DNA from: an uncultured Clostridia bacterium
GTDB lineage: Bacteria; Bacillota; Clostridia; Oscillospirales; Oscillospiraceae
DNA length: 35,466 nt
Assembly (NCBI GenBank): GCA_947307255.1
Contig: CAMZIO010000017.1
Location: forward strand, 1-35,466
Direction of reading: 5' to 3'
In this document: positions 8,731 through 16,482 of the stretch, one piece after another
Layout: every line of letters begins with the position of its first letter
How positions within the stretch are numbered: the stretch's first letter is position 1
Notes under the pieces: model-generated
The model's database searches: none
What the model was told of the DNA's origin: nothing
Seen by the model: the letters and a program-made list of their open reading frames with translations, nothing else
Program-made: the position numbers and the translations under genes

Positions 8731-9768
8731 TCAAAACTTTTCAATCTCTTCCATCAGCGCGTCGATCAACTCGTCCTGCGGCACCTTGCGCAGCATCGCG
8801 CCCCGGCGGAAGATCATCCCCTCGCCCTTGCCGCCTGCAATGCCGAGATCCGCCGCAGACGCCTCGCCGGGACCGTTGACGATACAGCCCATGACCGCGA
8901 CGGTCAGATTTTTCGGGCAGTCCGCCAGGCGCGCCTCCAGTTCCTCCACCAGCGGGATCATATCGTAGGCCGTGCGCCCGCAGGTGGGGCAGGCGATCAG
9001 ATTGACGCCGCTGCTGCGGATCCCTGCCGCCTTCAAAATCTTTTTGGCGGCGTAGACCTCCTCCACGGGGTCGGCCGTAAGCGAGACGCGCATCGTATCC
9101 CCGATGCCCTCACACAGCAATCCACCGATACCGATGGCGGATTTTAAAAGGCCCATCGTGGGCGTTCCCGCCTCGGTTACGCCGAGGTGAAGCGGGTAGT
9201 CCACGCGCTCGTGCAGCAGGCGGTAAGCCGCCATGTTCACCGCAACGTCCGAGCTTTTCACGGAAACGCAAATATCGGTAAAATCAAACTTCTCCAGCAG
9301 GGCGATATGTCCCAGCGCACTTTCCACCAGCGCCTCGCTCGTTACACGGCCGTACTTGGCCAGCAGCTCCTTTTCGAGCGACCCGCCGTTCACGCCGATA
9401 CGGATCGGCACGCGATGCTCCCGGCAGGCCGCAACCACCGCGCGCACGTTTTCCTCCCCGCCGATATTGCCGGGGTTGATGCGGATCTTATCCGCGCCGC
9501 GCGCCGCGGCCTCTACCGCAAGGCGATGGTCAAAATGGATATCCGCCACAAGCGGGATATGGATCTGCCCGCGGATCGCGCTGATCGCCTCCGCCGCCGC
9601 GTGGTTCGGCACGGTGATACGGACGATCTCACAGCCCGCGTTCTCCAGTGCGAGGATCTGGCGAACCGTCGCCGCCACGTCCTCGGTGCGGGTGTTGCAC
9701 ATGGATTGAATGCTCACCGGAGCGCCGCCGCCCACGGCGACGCCGCCGACCTGGATTTGCTTTGTCAT
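8731..9768 (-). CDS. ispG: 4-hydroxy-3-methylbut-2-enyl diphosphate synthase
   Basis: The penultimate MEP-pathway enzyme: it reduces methylerythritol cyclodiphosphate to HMBPP using a [4Fe-4S] cluster. The 345-residue bacterial short form has a TIM barrel (about 1-240; SIQSMCNTRTED, KIRINPGNIG) and a C-terminal cluster domain whose ligands are all present: Cys260 and Cys263 in CPTCGRT, Cys295 in GCIVNGPGEA, and Glu302. The ATG at 9768 has GGAG a few bases upstream. Its place between rseP and polC corresponds to proS in the B. subtilis uppS-cdsA-dxr-rasP-proS-polC cluster. Dxr, an earlier enzyme of the same pathway, is two genes upstream in the same operon. Confidence 0.95.
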   Translation of the reverse strand: MTKQIQVGGVAVGGGAPVSIQSMCNTRTEDVAATVRQILALENAGCEIVRITVPNHAAAEAISAIRGQIHIPLVADIHFDHRLAVEAAARGADKIRINPGNIGGEENVRAVVAACREHRVPIRIGVNGGSLEKELLAKYGRVTSEALVESALGHIALLEKFDFTDICVSVKSSDVAVNMAAYRLLHERVDYPLHLGVTEAGTPTMGLLKSAIGIGGLLCEGIGDTMRVSLTADPVEEVYAAKKILKAAGIRSSGVNLIACPTCGRTAYDMIPLVEELEARLADCPKNLTVAVMGCIVNGPGEASAADLGIAGGKGEGMIFRRGAMLRKVPQDELIDALMEEIEKF

Positions 9769-9782
9769 ATCGCTCCGCTCCC

Positions 9783-10853
9783 TTACAGCAGCTTCAAAAC
9801 GTCGTTGAACGTTACGAACAGCATCAAGCCCATCAGCAGGACGAAGCCTGCCGTATTGATATAGTTTTCATACTTTGCCGGAATACGGCGGCGGAAAAGC
9901 AGCATCGCCAGTGTGTTGATCAGCAGGAAGAATATCTTCCCGCCGTCCAGCGCGGGCAAAGGCAGCAGATTCATCACCGCAAGGTTCACCGCAATGAGCG
10001 CGGCAAAAAAGAGGATGCTCTCCAGCGCCGCGGCAAAGCCCTGCTCCGCCTCGGTCTCCTTACCGACCGACGTGATCGTGGAGACAATGCCGACCGGTCC
10101 GCTGAGGTCTTTGACCCCCGCCGTGCCGCTGAGCAGCATCTTCAGGCTCAATCGCACCAGACGCACGTAGTCGATGGCGTTGTACCAGCTGTATTTCAGC
10201 CGCAGCAACGGCGTCGCCTCCACCACGCCGCCGTAGGTAAAGCCGTAGGCCCGGTATTCCTGCCCGTCTTCCCCCGTATAGGTCTGCATGGTCAGCGTAC
10301 GCTCAAGCTTTTTGCCGTCGCGCAGCACGGTCAGACGCATCGTGCCGTCCTCGTCCCTGCCGCCAAGTCCCATAATCATGGGGACGTCGCTGCGCAGGTA
10401 GATGCGCTCGCCGTTGATGCGGTAGATCACGTCGCCCACCATAATACCCTCCTCCCCCTGCTGGGGAAAGTCCGGGTTCAGCTCGACGATCTCCGCCGTG
10501 TAGAACGCCTGCGCGCCGGCATAGAGGCACACCAGGATCAAAAGCCCCGTTAAGAAATTCATCCCCGCGCCAGCCGCAAAGATCAGCAGCTGCTTCCAGA
10601 AGCCCTGGTTGCTCAGCGCGCGCTCGTCCTGCGAATCCTCGTCCTCGCCCTCCATGGCACAGTAGCCGCCGATGGGCAGAATACGCAGCGAATACTCCGT
10701 CTCCCCCCTCGTGCGGTGGAAAATAGCGGGCCCCATGCCGATGGAAAACTCGTTCACGCGCACGCCGCAGGCCTTGGCCGCAAGAAAATGCCCCAGCTCG
10801 TGTACGGCGATGAGCACGCCGAATATCAGAATTGCAATGAGAATATAAACCAT
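9783..10853 (-). CDS. rseP: RseP/RasP-type site-2 intramembrane metalloprotease
   Basis: Cleaves transmembrane substrates such as anti-sigma factors and signal-peptide remnants inside the membrane. The 356-residue protein has HELGH at residues 18-22 in the first membrane helix (zinc site), one periplasm-facing PDZ domain (about 115-215; GIMVGDVIYRINGE), and the third zinc ligand in NLLPLPALDGGK near residue 300, followed by a last membrane helix. AAGGAG lies five bases before the ATG at 10853. It is 9 nt downstream of dxr, the position known for rasP in Bacillus. No sigma/anti-sigma pair is in the window, so the substrate is unknown. Confidence 0.94.
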   Translation of the reverse strand: MVYILIAILIFGVLIAVHELGHFLAAKACGVRVNEFSIGMGPAIFHRTRGETEYSLRILPIGGYCAMEGEDEDSQDERALSNQGFWKQLLIFAAGAGMNFLTGLLILVCLYAGAQAFYTAEIVELNPDFPQQGEEGIMVGDVIYRINGERIYLRSDVPMIMGLGGRDEDGTMRLTVLRDGKKLERTLTMQTYTGEDGQEYRAYGFTYGGVVEATPLLRLKYSWYNAIDYVRLVRLSLKMLLSGTAGVKDLSGPVGIVSTITSVGKETEAEQGFAAALESILFFAALIAVNLAVMNLLPLPALDGGKIFFLLINTLAMLLFRRRIPAKYENYINTAGFVLLMGLMLFVTFNDVLKLL

Positions 10854-10862
10854 AGCTGCTCC

Positions 10863-12011
10863 TTATCCAAGATGCACTGTTACGGCGGCGCGTGCCAGGC
10901 GGTCTGCTTCCAGAATATCCGCAAGCGTGGGGTCCGATACTTGCTCCACGGCGCCCAGCGCGATTTCCACCAGCGCGGGAATGTCGCAAAAGCCAACCCG
11001 CCCGTCCAGAAACGCGCCGACGGCCACCTCGTTTGCGCCGTTCATCACGGCACAGGCCGTACCGCCGACAACGGCGCAGCGCCTGGCGATCTTCAGGCAG
11101 CGGAACGTCTCCTCGTCAGGCTTTGCAAAGGTCAGCGGCGGACAGGTCAGCAGGTCCAGCGGCGGCTCCGGTGAGGCGCTGCGATTCGGCCAGGTCATGG
11201 CGTAACGAATCGGCAGCTTCATATCCGGCGTGCCAAGCTGGGCGAGCATCGCCCCGTCGGCAAACTCCACCAGAGAATGGATGATACTCTGCCGGTGGAT
11301 GACCGCCTCTACTTGTGAAAGCGGAAGGCGGTAGAGCCGCATCGCTTCAATGATCTCCAGCCCCTTGTTCATCAGCGTAGCGGAGTCGACCGTGATCTTT
11401 GCCCCCATGCTCCAGTTCGGATGGCGGAGCGCGTCGGCGCGGGTTTTGCCCCGCAGTTCTCCTTCTGCCATGCCGTAAAACGGTCCGCCGGAGCAGGTGA
11501 GAATCAATTTTCTGATCTCGCCGCGGTCGCGGCAGCCCTGCAGACACTGGAAAATCGCGGAATGCTCGCTGTCCACCGGCACGATCTGCGCGCCGCTGCG
11601 CGCCGCCGCGTCCATCACCAGCTCGCCCGCGCAAACGAGCGTCTCTTTATTGGCCAGCGCGATGCGCTTGCCGCGCGCAATGGCGGCCAGCGTCGGCTGC
11701 AATCCGATCATCCCCACCACCGCGGTAACCACGGTATCCGCCTCGTCCACCGTCGCCGCGGCAAGCAGTCCCTCCATGCCGGAGCGCACCTCCGTCTTCG
11801 TGTCGGCCAGACGGCGGCGCAGCGCGCTCGCCGCGCCCTCGTCATACAAAACCGCAAGGCGCGGGGAAAACTCCCGCACCTGCGCCTCGATCAGATCCAC
11901 GCTGGCATTGGCCGTCAACGCCGCGACGGAAAGCCCCAGCTCGCGTGCAACCTCCAGCGTCTGCCGGCCGATCGAGCCGGTAGAGCCGAGAATCGAAATC
12001 GTTTTCGTCAT
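10863..12011 (-). CDS. dxr: 1-deoxy-D-xylulose 5-phosphate reductoisomerase
   Basis: First committed step of the MEP isoprenoid pathway, converting DXP to methylerythritol 4-phosphate with NADPH. The 382 residues begin with the nucleotide-binding ILGSTGSIGRQTLEVAR, continue with VDSEHSAIFQCLQG (metal and substrate site), TCSGGPF, and HPNWSMGAKITVDSATLMNK, the flexible-loop and active-site segment, and end with the helical C-terminal domain. The start lies one base after the cdsA stop with no real Shine-Dalgarno, so expression probably relies on coupling to cdsA. Gene order uppS-cdsA-dxr-rseP is the classical Firmicutes arrangement. Confidence 0.95.
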   Translation of the reverse strand: MTKTISILGSTGSIGRQTLEVARELGLSVAALTANASVDLIEAQVREFSPRLAVLYDEGAASALRRRLADTKTEVRSGMEGLLAAATVDEADTVVTAVVGMIGLQPTLAAIARGKRIALANKETLVCAGELVMDAAARSGAQIVPVDSEHSAIFQCLQGCRDRGEIRKLILTCSGGPFYGMAEGELRGKTRADALRHPNWSMGAKITVDSATLMNKGLEIIEAMRLYRLPLSQVEAVIHRQSIIHSLVEFADGAMLAQLGTPDMKLPIRYAMTWPNRSASPEPPLDLLTCPPLTFAKPDEETFRCLKIARRCAVVGGTACAVMNGANEVAVGAFLDGRVGFCDIPALVEIALGAVEQVSDPTLADILEADRLARAAVTVHLG

Positions 12012-12012
12012 A

Positions 12013-12879
12013 TCAAATCAACCCGGTATGCACAAAGAAATAGAGAATCGGCGCGATAAAAAGCGTCGAGTCAAAGCGGTCCAGTATACCGCCGTGCGTC
12101 AAAAACAGGCGGCTGTAATCCTTGATGCCATGCTCGCGCTTGATCAGCGACGTGGCAAGATCGCCCAGCTGCCCGGCCAGATTGCCTGCGGCGCCGGCAA
12201 GCGCCAGCTTTCCATAGGCGGCCGGATAGCCGAGCCAGCGCAAACCGATCAGCCCAAACAGCAGCATTCCCAGCACGGAGCCGAAGATACCGCCATAAAA
12301 ACCCGCCCACGTCTTATTCGGGCTGACGGGCGTGAGTTTCTTCTTTCCAAACCATTTTCCACAGTACATCGCCAGCGAATCCCCGGCAAACGCAATGAAA
12401 AACGGCGCCAGAACGTAGAGCCGCCCGTAAGATCCGTCCATGCGCAGCAGCAGGATACAGCCGTACATCGTTGGGAAGATCGCCCCGCCGACGGCGGCGG
12501 CGGAAAGCACTGCAAACGGCAGCGCGCGGTCGGTGCCATAGTGCAAAACGGCGTACAAAAACAATCCGAACAGCAGCACGACCGGCATCACCCACAGACC
12601 GTCCAGTGGCGCCGCCTGTGCGGAAGCCGCAGTAAGTAAGCCGCCGTCTTCATACCGCTTCCGCTCCAGATAGGCCGCAAGCACCTGCCCCACCGCACAG
12701 AAAATCGTGATCCCATAGACCACCGGCTGCACGCTCTTTTCCACGGTGTGCACCAATTCATAGGCCGCAACGCCCGCGATTGCGCACACCAGCAGCATCG
12801 TCGCCCACGCCGGGCAGGCCAGCAGCACCAAAAGCAGCAGCGGCAGCCCCACGATCGCCACCAACCATCTTTGTTTCAT
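12013..12879 (-). CDS. cdsA: Phosphatidate cytidylyltransferase
   Basis: Makes CDP-diacylglycerol from phosphatidic acid and CTP, the branch point for membrane phospholipids. The 288-residue integral membrane protein has several hydrophobic helices and ends with the family signature: SLIKREHGIKDYSR followed by FLTHGGILDRFDS (K-R-x4-K-D ... H-G-G-x-x-D-R-x-D), about residues 235-267. The ATG at 12879 is preceded by GAGG at a short spacing. It lies 7 nt after uppS and 1 nt before dxr. Confidence 0.94.
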   Translation of the reverse strand: MKQRWLVAIVGLPLLLLVLLACPAWATMLLVCAIAGVAAYELVHTVEKSVQPVVYGITIFCAVGQVLAAYLERKRYEDGGLLTAASAQAAPLDGLWVMPVVLLFGLFLYAVLHYGTDRALPFAVLSAAAVGGAIFPTMYGCILLLRMDGSYGRLYVLAPFFIAFAGDSLAMYCGKWFGKKKLTPVSPNKTWAGFYGGIFGSVLGMLLFGLIGLRWLGYPAAYGKLALAGAAGNLAGQLGDLATSLIKREHGIKDYSRLFLTHGGILDRFDSTLFIAPILYFFVHTGLI

Positions 12880-12886
12880 TCGTCCT

Positions 12887-13654
12887 CTACCTTTCCTGTT
12901 TCTTACTCAAGCCGCCGAAACGGCGGTCCCGCGCCCGGTACCAGCTAAGCGCCTGATCCATCGCCGCCTCGTCAAAGTCCGGCCAGAGCGTGTCGGTTAC
13001 GTAGATCTCGCTGTAGGCGCACTGCCAGAGGAGGAAATTGCTGATACGCAGCTCCCCGCCCGGACGGATCAGCAGCTCCGGATCGGGAAGTCCCGCGGAG
13101 TAGAGGTAGCGCGCAAAATCCGCCTCCGTCAGCTCCTGCGGCTGCTTCTCCCCGGCCGCGCACTGCGCGGCAAAGGCGCGCGCCGCGCGCACGATCTCAT
13201 CCCGCCCGCCGTAATTGAGGCAGATATTGGCCTGGAAGCAGTCCGCGCCCAGCTTTGCGGAAATCTCGTCCGTGCGCACGATCAACTCGCGCAGTTCCCC
13301 GCCCAGCACGCTCGTGTCCCCCAGAAAACGCAGGCGGATCCGGTCGCGCGCCATCGTCTCGACGCTCTCGATCAAATACTTCCGCAAAAGGCTCATAATG
13401 CCGCCGACCTCTTCCGACGGGCGCTTCCAGTTTTCGGTGGAAAAGGCGTAAACCGTCAGGTATTCGATCCCAAGATCCTTGCAATAGGTCGCAATACGGC
13501 GGAAATTCTCCGCCCCTGCCCGATGTCCCGCCGAGCGCGGCAGCGCGCGCCGCTGCGCCCAGCGGCCGTTGCCGTCCATAATGACAGCAACGTGGCGAGG
13601 CAAGCCGGTTTTGTCCATCTGCCCCGCCTGTTTTTCCCCTGTCAGCCAGCCCAT
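12887..13654 (-). CDS. uppS: Isoprenyl transferase, probable undecaprenyl diphosphate synthase
   Basis: Cis-prenyltransferase that builds the C55 lipid carrier for peptidoglycan and wall polymers. With the start at 13654 the product is 255 residues. The signature HVAVIMDGNGRWAQRR (residues 21-36) holds the catalytic Asp27 and the diphosphate-binding NGR. Further matches are YLTVYAFSTENWKRP, the ICLNYGGRDEIV motif, and the C-terminal LPDPELLIRPGGELRISNFLLW segment in two adjoining blocks. The ATG at 13652-13654 has AGGGAGG four bases upstream; a longer GTG reading from 13687 lacks a site, and a later ATG at 13618 is possible. Whether the chain length is C55 cannot be read from sequence. Confidence 0.93.
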   Translation of the reverse strand: MGWLTGEKQAGQMDKTGLPRHVAVIMDGNGRWAQRRALPRSAGHRAGAENFRRIATYCKDLGIEYLTVYAFSTENWKRPSEEVGGIMSLLRKYLIESVETMARDRIRLRFLGDTSVLGGELRELIVRTDEISAKLGADCFQANICLNYGGRDEIVRAARAFAAQCAAGEKQPQELTEADFARYLYSAGLPDPELLIRPGGELRISNFLLWQCAYSEIYVTDTLWPDFDEAAMDQALSWYRARDRRFGGLSKKQER

Positions 13655-13693
13655 ACTTCCTCCCTGATCCTCCCCGCAGCGGCGCACGAATCA

Positions 13694-13721
13694 GCAGGCC
13701 GAGCGAATCCGCCCGGCCTGC
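13694..13721. repeat. Intergenic hairpin between frr and uppS
   Basis: Perfect 8-bp stem (GCAGGCCG and CGGCCTGC) with a 12-nt loop in the 130-nt gap between frr and uppS. There is no U-tract after it on the minus strand, so it is not a canonical terminator. It may be a pause, processing or mRNA-stability element. No promoter is visible in this gap. Confidence 0.5.
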
Positions 13722-13784
13722 CAAAGCTGCCCTGCAAAAGTGCTGCGTGCGGCGCGGCATACGCATACGCAAATCGGCGGCACC

Positions 13785-14342
13785 TCAGACCGCCATAAGC
13801 TCCTCTTCCTTTTTCCCAAGCAGGACGTCCAGCTCCTTGCACATATCGTCGGTGAGCTTTTGCAGCTCCTTTTCGGCGTCCTTATAGTCGTCCTCCGTAA
13901 TCTCGGAGTTTTTCTGCATCTTCTTGAACTTCTCGATCGCGTCGCGGCGAATGTTGCGGATGGCAACCTTGCCGCCCTCGGCATACTTGCGAATCAGCTT
14001 GACCAGCTCCTTGCGGCGCTCCTCCGTCAACTGCGGGAAGTTCAGACGCAGGGACTTGCCGTCGTTCTGGGGATTGATGCCCAGATCGGATTCCTGAATC
14101 GCCTTTTCGATCAGCCGCACGGCGGAGGCGTCCCACGGAGTGATGACCAGCTGGCGCGGGTCGGGAGACCCGATCGAGGCGATCTGGTGAATCGGCGTGG
14201 GCGAGCCGTAATAATCGACGGTGATCCGGTCAAGCACGGCGGCATTGGCACGTCCGGCACGGACGGCGGCAAAGTCGGCGGCGACAGAGTCGATGCTTTT
14301 TTTCATCTTGTCAGCGTATACTTTGTAATCGTCGTTTATCAT
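13785..14342 (-). CDS. frr: Ribosome recycling factor
   Basis: Splits the post-termination ribosome together with EF-G. The 185-residue length is exactly typical. Visible family features are FAAVRAGRANAAVLDRITV, the YYGSPTPIHQIASI stretch, and the C-terminal helix rich in K and E. The ATG at 14340-14342 (MINDDYKVYAD) has GGAGG eight bases upstream; an in-frame extension to 14444 would run through the promoter and is rejected. It is the first gene of the operon started by the promoter at 14407-14435. pyrH, its usual upstream operon partner, is separated from it by an intrinsic terminator. Confidence 0.96.
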   Translation of the reverse strand: MINDDYKVYADKMKKSIDSVAADFAAVRAGRANAAVLDRITVDYYGSPTPIHQIASIGSPDPRQLVITPWDASAVRLIEKAIQESDLGINPQNDGKSLRLNFPQLTEERRKELVKLIRKYAEGGKVAIRNIRRDAIEKFKKMQKNSEITEDDYKDAEKELQKLTDDMCKELDVLLGKKEEELMAV

Positions 14343-14406
14343 CGAAAAATCCTCCTCAAATGTGATCTCCTTACCGGCGCGCGCCGATAAAGCTGCGGTC
14401 GCGTTT

Positions 14407-14435
14407 ATTATAAACGAAACGGAAGAAAAACGCAA
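14407..14435 (-). promoter_or_regulatory. Promoter of the frr-uppS-cdsA-dxr-rseP-ispG-polC operon
   Basis: Minus strand: -35 TTGCGT (14430-14435), a 17-nt spacer, and perfect -10 TATAAT (14407-14412). The first base of the transcript would be near 14400, leaving a leader of about 58 nt before the frr ATG. It lies just after the pyrH terminator, so the two signals together re-start transcription here. Confidence 0.75.
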
Positions 14436-14470
14436 GCAATTCATTGCGCAATGCCCAACAAAGTCTGCAC

Positions 14471-14502
14471 AAAAAAGGCAAGCCCCCGTCCAGGGGCTTG
14501 CC
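14471..14502 (-). terminator. Intrinsic terminator of pyrH
   Basis: Read on the minus strand: a 10-bp GC-rich stem (GGCAAGCCCC / GGGGCTTGCC), a 6-nt loop, then six T. It begins 8 nt after the pyrH stop codon. Confidence 0.92.
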
Positions 14503-14510
14503 GGGCCGTT

Positions 14511-15227
14511 TTATTCGCCTACGATGGTGCCGATCTTCTCCCCCATCACCGCGCGGATGATGTTGCGCGGATCCTTGAGCGCAAAGACCAGAACGGGAAT
14601 ATGATTATCCATGGACAGCGACGTCGCGGTGGAGTCCATCACGGCAAGGTGCTGGGCAAGCACATCGTCGTACGAGATGGAATCGTATTTGACCGCGCTG
14701 GCGTCCACGCGCGGATCGGCGCTGTAAACGCCGTCAATGTTCTTGGCCAGCAAAATCACGTCCGCCCCAATCTCCGCCGCGCGCAGCACCGCCGCGGTGT
14801 CGGTGGAGAAAAACGGGTTGCCGGTGCCGCAGCCAAACAGCACCACGCGGCCCTTTTCCAGATGCCGCACGGCGCGCGCACGAATATACGGCTCCGCCAC
14901 GGCGCGGATCTCCAGCGCGGTCTGGACGCGCACGTCCACCCCTTTTTGCGCCAGCACGTCGGCAACGGCCATGCAGTTCATCGTCGTCGCCAGCATACCC
15001 ATATGGTCGGCGCGGGTGCGCTCGATATAGCCCTCGCCGTTTTTCACGCCGCGCCAGAAGTTGCCGCCGCCGATCACGACGCCGACCTCAACGCCCAGGG
15101 CGGTGCATTCCTTGATCACGTCGCACACGTCGCTGATCACGCCGAAATCCAGGCCGAAATGCTTCTCACCCGCCAGCGCCTCGCCGCTGATCTTGAGCAG
15201 CACGCGCTTATACTTTGGATTTGCCAT
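14511..15227 (-). CDS. pyrH: UMP kinase
   Basis: Phosphorylates UMP to UDP in pyrimidine nucleotide synthesis; bacterial, hexameric, amino-acid-kinase fold. The 238 residues start with [16 protein letters not shown] and contain [13 protein letters not shown], the [14 protein letters not shown] segment and [12 protein letters not shown], all typical. The ATG at 15227 has GGAGG eight bases upstream. It is not preceded by rpsB-tsf as in most bacteria but by a GNAT gene with its own terminator, so it should have its own promoter; a TAGAAT at 15259-15264 could be a -10, but no good -35 is seen. It is followed by a strong terminator rather than by frr directly. Confidence 0.95.
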   Translation of the reverse strand: MANPKYKRVLLKISGEALAGEKHFGLDFGVISDVCDVIKECTALGVEVGVVIGGGNFWRGVKNGEGYIERTRADHMGMLATTMNCMAVADVLAQKGVDVRVQTALEIRAVAEPYIRARAVRHLEKGRVVLFGCGTGNPFFSTDTAAVLRAAEIGADVILLAKNIDGVYSADPRVDASAVKYDSISYDDVLAQHLAVMDSTATSLSMDNHIPVLVFALKDPRNIIRAVMGEKIGTIVGE

Positions 15228-15307
15228 CTTCCCTGCCTCCCCATTCTTTGTTGCTGTTATTCTACTGTATTTTTTTGCGTTTGCATAGGGGCAAAGCAGA
15301 AAAAATA

Positions 15308-15344
15308 CAAAAAATGCGGGCGGCGTTTACCAAGCAGCCCGCAT
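15308..15344 (-). terminator. Intrinsic terminator of the GNAT gene
   Basis: Minus strand: an 8-bp stem (ATGCGGGC / GCCCGCAT) extended inside by a GC/GC pair, then a run of T interrupted only later. It lies 10 nt past the GNAT stop codon and separates it from pyrH. Confidence 0.85.
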
Positions 15345-15353
15345 CGTGCCTTT

Positions 15354-15815
15354 TCAGGCGTTTCGAAAGTGATACATAAGGTTCCGGCAATCCGGCGCAT
15401 CCTCGTCCACGTAGCCGGTGTCGACGAAGCCGGCCTTCTCGTAGACGTGCAGGGCGACCGTGTCCGCACGCTTGACGCACACCTCGACGCAGGGATACTT
15501 CCGCTCGGCTTCCAGTTCGGAGAGTATCCTGCGCAGCGCCTCCGTGCCGAAGCCCTTTCCCTGCCAGCGCCGGTCGATCATAAACTGCTGCAGGTCGTAG
15601 CAGGCGGGCTCCTCGTCCAGATCCCGCACCAGCGCGACGCCGACAATCGCGTCATCTGCGGCGATGCCGATCACCCTTGCGCGGCAGGCGCGATAGACGT
15701 AGCCGCGCGCGAGGATACCGACCGCGCTGTCAAGAAAGCCCTCCTGTCCGTCATCAACAGACAGGCTCCTGACGCAGAGCCAGTTTTCCTCGTTGATGTC
15801 AACCAATCGGATCAA
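15354..15815 (-). CDS. GNAT-family N-acetyltransferase, substrate unknown
   Basis: A 153-residue single-domain acetyl-CoA-dependent acetyltransferase. The acetyl-CoA pyrophosphate loop is seen in RRWQGKGFGTEALRRIL (about residues 82-98), preceded by the strand YDLQQFMID and followed by VALHVYEKAGFVDTGY, the usual motif B. The overall pattern resembles spermidine/diamine acetyltransferases of the BltD/PaiA kind, but this does not fix the substrate. The start is a TTG (15813-15815) supported by AAGGAGG eight bases upstream; no ATG fits. A 13-bp hairpin lies just upstream of that site. The gene follows engB by 53 nt and ends at a terminator. Confidence 0.82.
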   Translation of the reverse strand: MIRLVDINEENWLCVRSLSVDDGQEGFLDSAVGILARGYVYRACRARVIGIAADDAIVGVALVRDLDEEPACYDLQQFMIDRRWQGKGFGTEALRRILSELEAERKYPCVEVCVKRADTVALHVYEKAGFVDTGYVDEDAPDCRNLMYHFRNA

Positions 15816-15832
15816 AGCGCTTTCCTCCTTTG

Positions 15833-15862
15833 CCGGAGGCGGGGATCGCTCCCCGCCTCCGG
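15833..15862. repeat. 13-bp perfect hairpin next to the GNAT ribosome binding site
   Basis: Arms of 13 bases with the core GGAGGCGGGG and a 4-nt loop, in the engB-GNAT gap. Without a U-tract it is not an intrinsic terminator. In the minus-strand RNA the CCTCC in its 3' arm could alternatively pair with GGAGG of the GNAT ribosome binding site (15824-15828), so the two foldings exclude each other. Confidence 0.75.
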
Positions 15863-15868
15863 ATCTCT

Positions 15869-16462
<594 letters not shown>

Positions 16463-16482
16463 CGTCTTCTCCTCCGTCGCGC

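Noticed and set aside
4139..8968. Very long plus-strand open frames (712 and 889 codons) antisense to polC and comEC
   Set aside because: They mirror the codon pattern of genuine minus-strand genes in GC-rich DNA, have compositions rich in Arg, His, Gln and Ala, show no family motifs and lack ribosome binding sites. The polC/comEC reading is certain.
13655..13687. GTG start of uppS at 13687
   Set aside because: No ribosome binding site and no family similarity in the added 11 residues; the ATG at 13654 has AGGGAGG at a good distance.
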